A stretch of 64,000 nt of DNA from Diphasiastrum complanatum (taxonomy: Eukaryota > Streptophyta > Lycopodiopsida > Lycopodiales > Lycopodiaceae). Each line of letters opens with the position of its first letter. Position 1 is the first letter of the stretch. The DNA lies in the NCBI GenBank assembly GCA_029204225.1, contig CM055094.1, forward strand, positions 67,910,536-67,974,535, written 5' to 3'. Shown here in pieces: positions 44,105-54,399 of this stretch. The position numbers were made by a program, and so were the translations under genes. The notes below the pieces were generated by a model that was not told the origin of the DNA, ran no database searches, and was given only the letters and a program-made list of their open reading frames with translations.

Positions 44105-44389
44105 CACTCAACGTCCGATAACGGTTGCATCTAGCGGGTCTATCTACGTGGTCGGTTTGCCATTTTGCCATTGTCGGAATCCCATGACCATGGTGTGACG
44201 TGTTTGCGATGCTCGCGTCAATTCAAAAAAATTTAAACATGTGATTATATGTAGCAAATCATGTCAGAAATCGCAGCAAGTGTTGTAGTGAGCTAGTTTT
44301 GGCCAAGTGGTGGCTAAGTCAAGGCAAATGACTCTAGAGAGAGAAGAGAGAGTCATCACTCAAAGATAAATAGCAGGTAGGGTGTGGAG

Positions 44390-45090
44390 TGTGAAAGTAC
44401 TGTACTTTAGGACCGTAAATGGATCTACAAAAGATCCACAAGAGTGATTGGATGCTTGCTTAACAATCTATCAAAAAACTAGACACAAAAAAGTTGATCT
44501 AGATTGGCAAATTGACAAACAACAAGCATTAACAATCAAAAGCATTGATAAACATTGAAATTCGAGCCCACACGTGTGTACTACAGGCTGTAGTACGGCC
44601 TTCAACCTAAGAAACAAGTAGAAATTGATTTGGTTTCATTTGGATCACAAAAACTCAATGTACATAGTGAACTAGCTTGAGATTGCCAATGAGCTCCAAA
44701 AATTTTCTATCTTCTCACTATGGAGAGAAGGAATATATAGCAAATTCGACTTCCTTCTTGAAGTTAGGTGGATTTCCAACATGTAATAAGGAAGTTAATT
44801 CACTCTCCTTGACCTAAAATGAAACCCTAGTCTATTTCCTAGAGTTATGCTTGGTAGGTAGCTAGTTGGTCAAATTTTCACCTTAAACTTAGGTGTAGGT
44901 CCTATAAAGTAGGGATGACCACCAAATAGACATGACCAACTCTCTTGACTTGACCTAACCTACATTAGGATGGGTTTCCCATGTGGCATCATGGCCTCAC
45001 ATGTGTGGGACCCACTTGTGTACACAGTTTACACTATTCTACATGGTTTTTTATCAAGCTAGATTTGCCAATTTTTGGCAATTCTTCACA
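44390..45090 (-). repeat. 3' LTR of the outer Copia element
   Basis: 701 bp. Contains a TATA-like ATATATAG near 44735, the palindrome CACACGTGTG at 44569-44578, and next to it a GTACTACAG/CTGTAGTAC inverted repeat. Confidence 0.95.
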
Positions 45091-45105
45091 CTCCTCCTCA
45101 AATTT
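45091..45105 (-). promoter_or_regulatory. Polypurine tract of the outer element
   Basis: The minus strand reads AAATTTGAGGAGGAG directly before the LTR, the usual plus-strand primer for Copia reverse transcription. Confidence 0.85.
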
Positions 45106-45199
45106 AGCTTGATCTATTTACAACTCTCTTGATAGATCAATGAAAGCTTTTAGAAGTGTCTAAAAAATCCAGCTACAAAGAAGGAACTTTTGAGACTCC

Positions 45200-45290
45200 A
45201 ATAGAAAATGATGTCCATGAAGGATCTTTCACCACCTCTTAGAGGATCCCTTACAAGATGTTCCACAAATGTGTCTATATACATTTAGCA
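45200..45290 (-). pseudogene. Reverse transcriptase scrap of the outer element
   Basis: The plus strand ATGTCCATGAAGGATCTTTCA matches the inner element's reverse transcriptase segment around 49169 (encoding DERSFMDIT). It is followed by sequence aligning to its TPMEQD region. It shows that the outer element once had a polymerase and lost it by deletion. Confidence 0.75.
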
Positions 45291-45300
45291 CACTTCAAAA

Positions 45301-47442
45301 CTAAACATCCTGCCAAGCCATGGATTCCAAGGCATTTTGTGCACTTGAAGATACATCAATTAAAATATTAAGTGCATAAATAATGTTGCCGAAGACAATT
45401 TGTCTTGCTTGATCCATATGATTGAGCCTAGATGGCTCCATCTTGATACTCAAGATTCTTCTTGGAGTCCTCGGGTCTTGAGCTTGATCCTCCACTTGAC
45501 TTGACTCCAAAACATCAATGAATTGAATAAGGTGTTGATCCAAAGGTGCTTCTTCAAGTTTACAAATCTTCCACTCTTGAAAGATCACATTTCCACCATT
45601 GACAAATTCTTTGGTCGAAAACAAGTAGATTCTACAATCTCTACTTGAAGAGCAAAGCACTATCATTATTCCTATCATTGAAATAGGATAATATTTGGTC
45701 CTTACATTGGAATGATCATGCACAAAGCATGTGAACACAAAGATTTCCAAAGCAAATGATGTTTCATCTTTTATGACTCTATTCAAACTATTACAAAAAT
45801 AGTTATCCAATGAAATTGCTTTATCAACAACAAATGTAGATTTCAAAACAGCCCATTTCATTGTCTTGTCATACAAAGTAATAAACACCATGAATCTTAA
45901 AGGTAAGAAACAAGTCACCTCATGTCTACTACTACTTTCCAAAAAGTATTCAAAGATAGTAGACTCTCCAATGCTCACCACCCTTGCAAGATGCACACTT
46001 GAATGGACAATTTGCATGCAATTTGATGACTCGGCCATTGTCATTGAGGACTCCCTTGGAACTCTCATGCTTTGAGGCTGATCCTCAAGATCTTCCTCCT
46101 TTTGATGCTCCTCCTCAATGCAAGCAAGATCACACTTTGCCAAGATCTCCTCCTTTGCCAAGCTCATTCTTTCAAAAGCAACACTAGCTTCCAACTTAAA
46201 CAATCTTCCATGTATAAATCCCTTTGCAATGCAAACATCATTCTTCAAGATGAAACAAACACCATGCTTAAAGTGGACATCCAAACCACTTTCTAAGAGT
46301 AAACCAACACTAAGCATGTTCTTGGTGATTGATGGTACATAAAGGACATTTTCTAGATCCATGCATTTTGAGGATTCTAGACACAAAGAGATGGTACCAA
46401 CACCATCTATCCTACACTCTTCATCATTTGCAGTAAAGACAAACTTTTTAGCAGCATTGAAAGAGTGTAAGTTTGAGAAAAAGTCCTTTTCACAAGACAT
46501 GTGGGAGCTAGCCCCACTGCCGATCCACCAATTGTCTCTTGAATTGCTATTGCTTGTTGGTGAGGATGTAGATGCCATCAAGAATATATCTACTTCATCC
46601 TCCTCCTCCTCCTTTGCAAGGTTTCCTTGTTTGTCCTCCTCCACTTGTGCTCTTAGCCTCTTGTAGCATTCAGATGCATAATGCCCCTTCCTTCCACAAA
46701 AGAAGCATTTTTGCTTTGACTTGTCCTTTGAGCTTGATGCATCATCCTCTTCTTTGGCCTCCTTTGGATGCTTCTTCTTTCCATTGGTCTTCTTTTTGCC
46801 CTTGACTGAGAAATTGGCTTTCTCATCACCATCCTGCAAAGACAAGGAACTCATCCTAGATTTTGCATGGAGCATCCTACACTCTTCAGCCACTAATACA
46901 CTGTGAAGTTTTTCTATAGTTGGCAAAGTGTCTTGGATGGCAAAACTTTGGACCAAATTTGCAAAGTCATCTCCTAGACCATCAAGGACAATTTGTACAA
47001 GCTCTCCATCATGAATCTTCTCTCCAATGGAAGCCAACTCCCTATTTAGAGAATTGATTCTGAGTACATAATCATGTGCACTCTCCTCACTTCTTCTCAT
47101 GCTTTGCAAAATTTGATTTCTAAGCATAAGAACTCTAGAAGTGTTGATAGACTCATAGATTGATTCTAAAGACTCCCAAGCCTCTTTAGCACTAGTACAT
47201 GCTGATACTTCTCTCAACAAATCATTGCTCACATTCATCTTCACACAATGAAGTGCAAGCCTAGATCTCTTCTTGTATCTAGCTAACTCTTGTGCACCTA
47301 GAGGTTCATCTTCATCTTCAATCAAGAACTCATAAAGGTCTTGGAGCACCAAGAGTGACTCCATTCTAACCTTCCAAATAGCATAATTTGTAGAATTCAA
47401 CCTCTCACTAGCTTCTAGAAGGTATACTCCAGCAGATCCCAT
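45301..47442 (-). CDS. Gag-protease-like polyprotein, truncated Copia (713 aa)
   Basis: The start is the ATG of MGSAGVYLLEASERLN, as in element 2. The frame is open 8 codons further upstream, but only from a TTG. Residues 1-200 are UBN2-type Gag. The zinc knuckle is CFFCGRKGHYASEC (C246, C249, H254, C259). The protease site reads WWIGSGASSHM with Gly308 where Copia proteases have the catalytic Asp (codon at 46519-46521). The pre-integrase region is then shortened. Fragments of integrase and its C-terminal linker follow in frame (LNRVIKDETSFALEIFV, FVHDHSNVRTKYYPISMIG, NVIFQEW, DPRTPRRI). There is no DDE core, reverse transcriptase or RNase H. No stop occurs in 2.1 kb. It may encode particles used by, or parasitising, full-length relatives, but this is inference. 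Confidence 0.85.
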   Translation of the reverse strand: MGSAGVYLLEASERLNSTNYAIWKVRMESLLVLQDLYEFLIEDEDEPLGAQELARYKKRSRLALHCVKMNVSNDLLREVSACTSAKEAWESLESIYESINTSRVLMLRNQILQSMRRSEESAHDYVLRINSLNRELASIGEKIHDGELVQIVLDGLGDDFANLVQSFAIQDTLPTIEKLHSVLVAEECRMLHAKSRMSSLSLQDGDEKANFSVKGKKKTNGKKKHPKEAKEEDDASSSKDKSKQKCFFCGRKGHYASECYKRLRAQVEEDKQGNLAKEEEEDEVDIFLMASTSSPTSNSNSRDNWWIGSGASSHMSCEKDFFSNLHSFNAAKKFVFTANDEECRIDGVGTISLCLESSKCMDLENVLYVPSITKNMLSVGLLLESGLDVHFKHGVCFILKNDVCIAKGFIHGRLFKLEASVAFERMSLAKEEILAKCDLACIEEEHQKEEDLEDQPQSMRVPRESSMTMAESSNCMQIVHSSVHLARVVSIGESTIFEYFLESSSRHEVTCFLPLRFMVFITLYDKTMKWAVLKSTFVVDKAISLDNYFCNSLNRVIKDETSFALEIFVFTCFVHDHSNVRTKYYPISMIGIMIVLCSSSRDCRIYLFSTKEFVNGGNVIFQEWKICKLEEAPLDQHLIQFIDVLESSQVEDQAQDPRTPRRILSIKMEPSRLNHMDQARQIVFGNIIYALNILIDVSSSAQNALESMAWQDV

Positions 47443-47467
47443 CTTACTAGTGACTTCTACAAACAAG

Positions 47468-47786
47468 AAATAGATTTGATTGACTTGAAACTCACAAAGG
47501 TCTCACACTTGCAATGTTTCACTCAAATTTGATTTCTAATCCAACAAATGGACTTATAATCACAGTTCTATCACTCCCTCACAAAGCTGGAATGAAGATA
47601 AGATGAAGTGAAAACTACTTTCAAACAAATCTTGCCAAGAAATGGATTTGATTGTCTCTAGAAACTCACTAAGGTCTCTCTCTTGTAGTTTTTCACTCAA
47701 ATTAGATTTCTAATCCAACAAATGGACTTATAATCTCAGTTCTAGCACTCCCTCACAACGTTGGAATGAAGATAAGATGATGTGAA
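47468..47786 (-). repeat. Tandem duplication (171 bp period) in outer element leader
   Basis: Copies start at 47468 and 47639. They share ATTTCTAATCCAACAAATGG, ACTTATAATC and GGAATGAAGATAAGATGA in order. The second copy is interrupted by the inner element after 47786 and resumes at 53939 (AATCTTGCCAA). It lies just upstream of the gag start. Confidence 0.9.
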
Positions 47787-48468
47787 TGTAAAAATTATAG
47801 CAAATAAGGATCCTAAAACACTTGAAATGATGAGGGAAACAATAGATTATGATTTCATAAGATTAGCACAAGTTGAACCATCAAAATCCATCAAAAATCT
47901 ATGCTTGAACCTCACTAAATGGCCCAAATCCTTGAAGAAGGCTTCACACGTGTGAAAGTACGGCCTCCCACAGTCTGAGTACTGTACACCAGACCTACAT
48001 TCAATCCTATAATCATTAGTAATCACAAGTACTCAAACAATTATGAACATAGAGAGCAATTGCACCATTATGAGAGAAAAATCATGAAATTGCTTGATTG
48101 ATTTTGGTGAGATATCATCACCTATATATACATGATCCATCACGGTTTTGGGCAGGTATGAGTAGCCCTAAACCTATCCCTAATGCTAATTTTGGTGGAT
48201 CTTTCATCCCTACCAAGTTAGGGTTGGAATCTTGGAGATCCCTCAACAATGCAAAAATTACCAAAAATAGCTCCTATTTTTTCTCCCTTGTATCTAAGCA
48301 TAATTTGGACTCATTCCAAAGGTTCTAACACTTAGGTCTACTTGAGAACATCCTTATGAATGGAATCCTATGCTATTTGGCACGTGTGACAAGCCACATC
48401 ATGACCATCTAACTATTTACAAGTCATATGACCAAAACTAGTCAAGCTAGAATTGTGAATTTTTAACA
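47787..48468 (-). repeat. 3' LTR of the inner Copia element
   Basis: Starts TGTAAAAATT and ends TTTTAACA. Contains the perfect palindrome TTCACACGTGTGAA at 47943-47956. The plus-strand frame of 76 codons in it (48098-48328) is also in the other LTR and is not a gene. Confidence 0.96.
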
Positions 48469-48480
48469 CTCCTCCTCACT
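48469..48480 (-). promoter_or_regulatory. Polypurine tract of the inner element
   Basis: The minus strand reads AGTGAGGAGGAG immediately before the 3' LTR. Confidence 0.88.
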
Positions 48481-48482
48481 AT

Positions 48483-51400
48483 CTAGCTTGGTTCAATCAT
48501 TGCTTTACTAATCACTCCAAGTGATGATCTGAACTTCATAAAAGGTGTCTTTTGAAGTGGTTTAGTAAGTAGATCAGCTACACATTCATTGCTTGGAACA
48601 TGCTCCAAAGCAATCTCCTTGGCTTGCACCATTTCTCTCACAAAGTGATGGCATATCTCAATGTGCTTAGATCTTGCATGGAAGATTGGGTTAGATGCAA
48701 GGTGTTGGGCTGATATATTGTCATTGTAGATGATTGGTGCCTCCTCTGAATCCATGATCTTTAGTTCCACCAATAATCTCTTGATCCAAAGTACCTCCTT
48801 TGTAGTGGTTGTCAAAGCTTTGTACTCGGCCTCGGTTGAAGATAGAGATATAGTTTCTTGCTTTTTTGAAAGCCATGAAACCACACCTTCTCCTATGAAA
48901 GTTGAATAGGCACTTGTTGATTTCCTATCCCTCTTGTCCCCTGCAAAATCTGAATCACTAAATGCATGAAGGTTAATCACATCTCCTCTATATAGAATCC
49001 CAAAATCCAATGTACCCGAGATGTATCTTAGAATCCTCTTAGCCTTTTTCCAATGGATATTCAATGGCTTTTGCATGGATTGGCTCAACCTACATACACT
49101 AAAGCTAAGATCTGGTCTAGTTATAGTGATCCACATTAAGGAACCTATAAGTTGCCTAAACAAAGTGATGTCCATGAAGGATCTTTCATCATCTTCATTT
49201 GGCACTTTTACATCTTGCTCCATTGGTGTGTCAACACTTTTGCATACTTCCATCTTAAACTTCTTCAAAAGACTTTGAGCATAGTTTACTTGACTTATAA
49301 AGATAAAATCAGACCCTCTAAGTACTTCTATGCCTAAGATGAAGTGAAGACACCCTAGATCTACCATCTTGAACTCTAAGGATAGATCTATCTTGATTTT
49401 TTCAATACCATCAACACTATTTCCACTAATGATGATGTCATCTACATAAATGAGTAAAAGTACAATACCAACATCATCAAACTTAATGTAAAGAGTGGGA
49501 TCATATTCACTTTGAACAAAAGAAAGTGAAATAAGATAGCAATGTAGTCTTGAATTCCAAGATCTCGAGGCTTGCTTCAAGCCATAGATGCTTCTTTGGA
49601 GATGGCATACTTTGTTCTCCATTCCATGCTTGATGAACCCTTGTGGCTGCTCCATATAGATATCCTCTTCCAAAAAACCATTCAAGAAAGCATTAGAGAC
49701 ATCCATTTGACATAGAATCCATCCAAAATGTGATGCAAGTGCAATGATTAGTCTTATTGTGACCATCTTGGCCACGGGTGCAAAAGTTTCCTCATAGTCT
49801 ATCCCTCTCTCTTGAGCATAACCTTTTGCAACTAATCTTGCTTTATGTTTGTTAACACTCCCATTTGCATTCAACTTAAGCTTGAAGACCCACTTGCATC
49901 CTATTACATTCCTTTGAGGTCTCTCAACAAGCAACCAAGTTTCATTCTCAATCAAGGCATCATACTCATCCAACATAGCTTTATACCATTCTTTGGAGTT
50001 CAATGCATCTTCAACATTAGACGGTTCTTCAAAACTAGATAAAGCATAAGAAGTGGATGATATACCCTCAACTTGCTGTCCTTTGCCTTGATATGTGAGC
50101 CTTGATGGCTCCACTTTTGCCCTTGAAGATCTCCTTGGTGTGATAGGTGGGTTTGGTGCTTGCTCCTCCATGAGCTCCTCCTCAAAACCAAGATCTTGCT
50201 CCTCAGCCATCTTCTTCTTGATTGTTGGAGCACTTGAGCCTTCTTCAAGCATATGCATATGATGTTCATCAAAGATGACATCCCTTGAAACAACAAATTT
50301 GTTCAAGGATGGGAGATAGACTTTGTAGCCCTTGCTTGAGCTTGCATATCCAAGCATGATCCCTCTTGTGGAAGATGGATCCTCCTTGGTTCTTGTTTCC
50401 AATGGCACATGCACATAACATATACACCCAAAAACTTTCAAGTGATTAAGATTGGGTTTCTTTCCATACAACATCTCATATGGAGTTTTGCCTTCAATTG
50501 CTTTGCAAGACACCCTATTCATCAAGTAGTTTGCACATACAAGAGACTCACCCCAAAAGGATTTGGGCAAACAAGCATCTAATCTTAAAGCCTTAGAACA
50601 TTCACATAATGTTCTATTCCTTCTTTCAGCAACTCCATTTTGTTGAGGAGTGTAAGGACAAGAAGTCTCTTTCTTGATCCCTTCCTCCTCACAAAAGGCC
50701 TTGAACTCATTGGAGATGAATTCTCCACCATTGTCACTTCTAAGGATCTTGATGCTATGATTATGATGCTTTTCCACAAACAACTTGAACTTTACAAAAG
50801 TATCAAATACTTGAGACTTGAAGGAAAGTAAGAACACCCAACAATATCTTGAGTAGTCATCAATGAAGGTTAAAAACATGGATGAACCTCCACTAGATTT
50901 GGTGCTAGCAATGTGCACATCCGAGTGTATGAGTTCAAGAGGATGAGATGACTTTGTGATGGAGTTAGGAAACACCTTCTTATGTGCCTTGGATAAGGCA
51001 CAAGCTTCACAAACCTTGTCTTCCTTCCCAATAGACCTTGGTAGGCCTAAAGCATACTCCTCCTTGATCATAGCCTCCATGGAACCCGAGTTGACATGTC
51101 CAAGTCTTTTGTGCCATAAAGTAAAGGTAGATATCTTGCTCTTCTCGGCCAACATGACAACATTAGTATCCACAAATGCATCCAGCTTATAAAGTTTGCC
51201 AAGTCTAGTGCCCTTAGCCACTATCTTACCCTTCTTCTTGATGAAACATTCATTTGAAGCAAAGTCAACATTGAAACCATTGTCTACCATTTGGCCAACA
51301 CTTAGTAGATTCTTTGTTATTGTAGGAATGTACAAAACACCTTCTATGTTGATCTTTTTGGAAGATCCTAAGCAAAGGGGAATGCTACCAACTCCTTCAA

Positions 51401-52451
51401 TCTTACAAGCTTCATCATTTGCTGTATAGATAGGCTTTATAGGTCCATCATAAGATAAGAGAGAAGAGAAAAACTCCCTTTTACTAGTCATGTGTGAACT
51501 AGCACCCGAGTCAATCCACCAAGGATCTTCTCCTTTGAAGCTTGTTGAAGAAAATATGGACATCATGAGAGAGTCCTCATGTGAACTCTCCTCCTCCTCC
51601 TCTTTGCTCATGTTGGCTTGGCTTTGATCTTGCTTCCTCTTGAAGCATTCCGAGGCATAATGCCCCATCTTGCTACAATAGTAGCACTTCACCTTTGATT
51701 TGTCCTTCTTGACTTTGGTGGTTGATGGAGATGCCTTTGGGGGTCCTTCTTGATCCTCAAGCTTTGTAGACTTCTTGAATGTTGATCCTTTGCCTTTGGA
51801 CTTGCCTTTGCCTTTGGTGAAGAGAGCTTGGTCATCTCCACCTTGGATGGAAAGCCTATCCATCCTCTCTTGCATTTGGCTCCTTCTTGATTCCTCGGCC
51901 ATGAGCGTGCCTTGGAGTTCTTCAAGTATGGGTAGCTTACCCATAATTGCATATCCCTGAACCAAATTGTCAAATTCAAAGCTTAGTCCATTCAATATGA
52001 GTTGAACAAGCTCTTCATCCTTGATAGGTTCACCTATAAAGGCTAGCTCTTTGTTCAATTCTTTTACTCTTAGGACAAAAGTATGTGCACTCTCTCCTTT
52101 CTTTTGATAGCTTCTATAGATTTGATTCTTCAAAGCTAACATTCTAGTTTGGTTCTTGGATTCATAGACCTTTTGCAAAGTCTCCCAAGCATCTTGAGCT
52201 GAAGTGCAATCTCCTACCTCTCTTAAGAGTTCATTTGCAACATTCATTTTTATGCAATGTAGTGCAACATTGCACCTCTTGATGTATTTGGCTTTTTCTT
52301 GAGGATGAATAGGTTCACCCTCCTTACCATTTACAATCTCCATCAGATCTTGCATGATCATGATAGATTCCATTCTAACTTTCCATATGGAATAGTTAGT
52401 TTTGTTGAGCCTTTCATTAGTATCCAAAAGATATGCATTTATAGATGCCAT
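48483..52451 (-). CDS. Copia gag-pol polyprotein, full length (1322 aa)
   Basis: Single frame from ATG (MASINAYLLD) to TAG just before the polypurine tract. Domains: UBN2-type Gag about 20-200; zinc knuckle C256, C259, H264, C269; aspartic protease IDSGASSHM with D314; pre-integrase zinc site H447, H452, C481, C484; integrase core D511, D573, E609; integrase C-terminal part to about 740; reverse transcriptase about 838-1080 with D917 (QMDVSNAFL) and YVDD 1002-1005; RNase H with D1166, E1207 and D1244. All catalytic residues expected for the family are present. Length is normal for plant Copia. There is no separate gag frame, so the Gag to Pol ratio must be set after translation or by splicing. 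Probably competent for retrotransposition. Confidence 0.97.
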   Translation of the reverse strand: MASINAYLLDTNERLNKTNYSIWKVRMESIMIMQDLMEIVNGKEGEPIHPQEKAKYIKRCNVALHCIKMNVANELLREVGDCTSAQDAWETLQKVYESKNQTRMLALKNQIYRSYQKKGESAHTFVLRVKELNKELAFIGEPIKDEELVQLILNGLSFEFDNLVQGYAIMGKLPILEELQGTLMAEESRRSQMQERMDRLSIQGGDDQALFTKGKGKSKGKGSTFKKSTKLEDQEGPPKASPSTTKVKKDKSKVKCYYCSKMGHYASECFKRKQDQSQANMSKEEEEESSHEDSLMMSIFSSTSFKGEDPWWIDSGASSHMTSKREFFSSLLSYDGPIKPIYTANDEACKIEGVGSIPLCLGSSKKINIEGVLYIPTITKNLLSVGQMVDNGFNVDFASNECFIKKKGKIVAKGTRLGKLYKLDAFVDTNVVMLAEKSKISTFTLWHKRLGHVNSGSMEAMIKEEYALGLPRSIGKEDKVCEACALSKAHKKVFPNSITKSSHPLELIHSDVHIASTKSSGGSSMFLTFIDDYSRYCWVFLLSFKSQVFDTFVKFKLFVEKHHNHSIKILRSDNGGEFISNEFKAFCEEEGIKKETSCPYTPQQNGVAERRNRTLCECSKALRLDACLPKSFWGESLVCANYLMNRVSCKAIEGKTPYEMLYGKKPNLNHLKVFGCICYVHVPLETRTKEDPSSTRGIMLGYASSSKGYKVYLPSLNKFVVSRDVIFDEHHMHMLEEGSSAPTIKKKMAEEQDLGFEEELMEEQAPNPPITPRRSSRAKVEPSRLTYQGKGQQVEGISSTSYALSSFEEPSNVEDALNSKEWYKAMLDEYDALIENETWLLVERPQRNVIGCKWVFKLKLNANGSVNKHKARLVAKGYAQERGIDYEETFAPVAKMVTIRLIIALASHFGWILCQMDVSNAFLNGFLEEDIYMEQPQGFIKHGMENKVCHLQRSIYGLKQASRSWNSRLHCYLISLSFVQSEYDPTLYIKFDDVGIVLLLIYVDDIIISGNSVDGIEKIKIDLSLEFKMVDLGCLHFILGIEVLRGSDFIFISQVNYAQSLLKKFKMEVCKSVDTPMEQDVKVPNEDDERSFMDITLFRQLIGSLMWITITRPDLSFSVCRLSQSMQKPLNIHWKKAKRILRYISGTLDFGILYRGDVINLHAFSDSDFAGDKRDRKSTSAYSTFIGEGVVSWLSKKQETISLSSTEAEYKALTTTTKEVLWIKRLLVELKIMDSEEAPIIYNDNISAQHLASNPIFHARSKHIEICHHFVREMVQAKEIALEHVPSNECVADLLTKPLQKTPFMKFRSSLGVISKAMIEPS

Positions 52452-53238
52452 CTAGTCTCCTAATCAAGGACTTGACACAAATGAAGGTTACTTCTATTGA
52501 TTTGATTGAAGGTCTACCTTATCCCACTTCTTAGGGACCTGAAAAGATCAGTAATAGACTTCCTATAAAGATCTAAGAATGATCTCTAACAAAATTAAAT
52601 CATAGAATACTAGAAACAATGCACTTGCTTGATTGAAGTAGACAATACTAGTAGAATTGCCCCTCTTTCTATAAAGAACATTAAAGCTTCCAAATGATCT
52701 GATCAAGAGTGAATTTCAGCAACCTAATATACTTCCAAAATCACTTGTAAAAGATCTAAATGGAACTTAATGAGGATGCAACACAATCTACTATCCAATC
52801 ACAAGCAAAAAATGATCAAAATTGATCTAATTTGGTGCATAAGTCAAGCAATGGTTGGACTGAACCTAAATTACTTTAGGAGGTCCCTACTACACCTTAG
52901 AACAGCCTTGAAGAGTCCCCAAAACTCTGATCTTCCCTCTCCTTGAATGCTAGAAAGCCTTCTCTATGAAATCACCTCCAAAACTCGCTTAGAAATCAAT
53001 GCTTGGAGCAAGCAAAACTTGCTATCTTGGTAATGTGAATTGAATTCAACTTTGCCTCTGGTTTTAGACACCTAAACACCTGCAAATGAAGTCACACAAC
53101 ACCAATCTCCAATGTATTTGACTCACTTTGAGTTCTAGAATCAATACTAGATGCTAAGATCCAATCTACACAAGATTTAGATCAAAAATTGTGAGCAAAT
53201 TGAATGCAAACCAAGGATTTAGCTCATTTCAGCCTTTA

Positions 53239-53251
53239 GGCTCTGATACCA
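53239..53251 (-). promoter_or_regulatory. Primer-binding site of the inner element
   Basis: The minus strand reads TGGTATCAGAGCC, complementary to initiator tRNA-Met, touching the 5' LTR with no spacer. Confidence 0.95.
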
Positions 53252-53933
53252 TGTAAAAATTACAGCAAATAAGGATCCTAAAACACTTGAAATGATGAGG
53301 GAAACAATAGATTATGATTTCATAAGATTAGCACAAGTTGAACCATCAAAATCCATCAAAAATCTATGCTTGAACCTCACTAAATGGCCCAAATCCTTGA
53401 AGAAGGCTTCACACGTGTGAAAGTACGGCCTCCCACAGTCTGAGTACTGTACACCAGACCTACATTCAATCCTATAATCATTAGTAATCACAAGTACTCA
53501 AACAATTATGAACATAGAGAGCAATTGCACCATTATGAGAGAAAAATCATGAAATTGCTTGATTGATTTTGGTGAGATATCATCACCTATATATACATGA
53601 TCCATCACGGTTTTGGGCAGGTATGAGTAGCCCTAAACCTATCCCTAATGCTAATTTTGGTGGATCTTTCATCCCTACCAAGTTAGGGTTGGAATCTTGG
53701 AGATCCCTCAACAATGCAAAAATTACCAAAAATAGCTCCTATTTTTTCTCCCTTGTATCTAAGCATAATTTGGACTCATTCCAAAGGTTCTAACACTTAG
53801 GTCTACTTGAGAACATCCTTATGAATGGAATCCTATGCTATTTGGCACGTGTGACAAGCCACATCATGACCATCTAACTATTTACAAGTCATATGACCAA
53901 AACTAGTCAAGCTAGAATTGTGAATTTTTAACA
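53252..53933 (-). repeat. 5' LTR of the inner Copia element
   Basis: 682 bp, same length as the 3' LTR. Carries the promoter for the element. Confidence 0.96.
53588..53595 (-). promoter_or_regulatory. TATA-like box in the 5' LTR of the inner element
   Basis: TATATATA followed by GG on the minus strand, about 340 bp into the LTR, which suits a U3/R border roughly 30 bp downstream. The start site itself is not visible from sequence. Confidence 0.55.
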
Positions 53934-54386
53934 GTGAAATCTACTTACAATCAAATCTTGCCAATTTTGGCTATTTTTGGACAAAAAAATGACTTAATCT
54001 CTTTCTTCATTCTTGGTGTACTTTCAAGACCTGTTTTTAACCTTAATAGGACTTGAACTCAGCCTAGATTAATTAGATTCCATGAAACAAATTCAAATCT
54101 AATCAATGGCAAATGATCTTGGTAGATTATCCTAGGATCTCCACCAAAAATTACACCAACAGCTCACAAATTGAATTTTTTTGGATCAAATGAATACCAT
54201 GCATTATATTCAGGTTCAGAGGTGTCCACACATGTGGACAGTACGGATTTGGACCCCTACCAAGTTTGGGATCAAATCTCCTCACCAAAATCAAGATTCT
54301 AGCTTGGCCTCTCAATACTAGTTTTTAGCACCAAAACTTGCTAGAAATGGATTTGCATTAGATCAATGGCTTATGCTCTTGTACTT

Positions 54387-54399
54387 GGATCTGATACCA
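54387..54399 (-). promoter_or_regulatory. Primer-binding site of the outer element
   Basis: The minus strand reads TGGTATCAGATCC, one base off the canonical initiator tRNA-Met complement (T for G at position 11). Confidence 0.88.

Larger units (their letters stand above)
47787..53933 (-). mobile_element. Complete, very young Ty1/copia element (inner)
   Basis: LTRs 47787-48468 and 53252-53933 are each 682 bp. I saw one difference between the stretches compared (47798 T, 53263 C). The target duplication GTGAA is at 47782-47786 and 53934-53938. It has a polypurine tract, a canonical primer-binding site, a TATA-like box in the 5' LTR and one uninterrupted 1322-codon gag-pol frame. Everything expected of an autonomous Copia element is present. 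Confidence 0.97.

Noticed and set aside
48098-48328. 76-codon plus-strand frame repeated identically at 53563-53793
   Set aside because: It lies inside both LTRs of the inner Copia element, antisense to its transcription, with no recognised motif. Identity reflects LTR identity.
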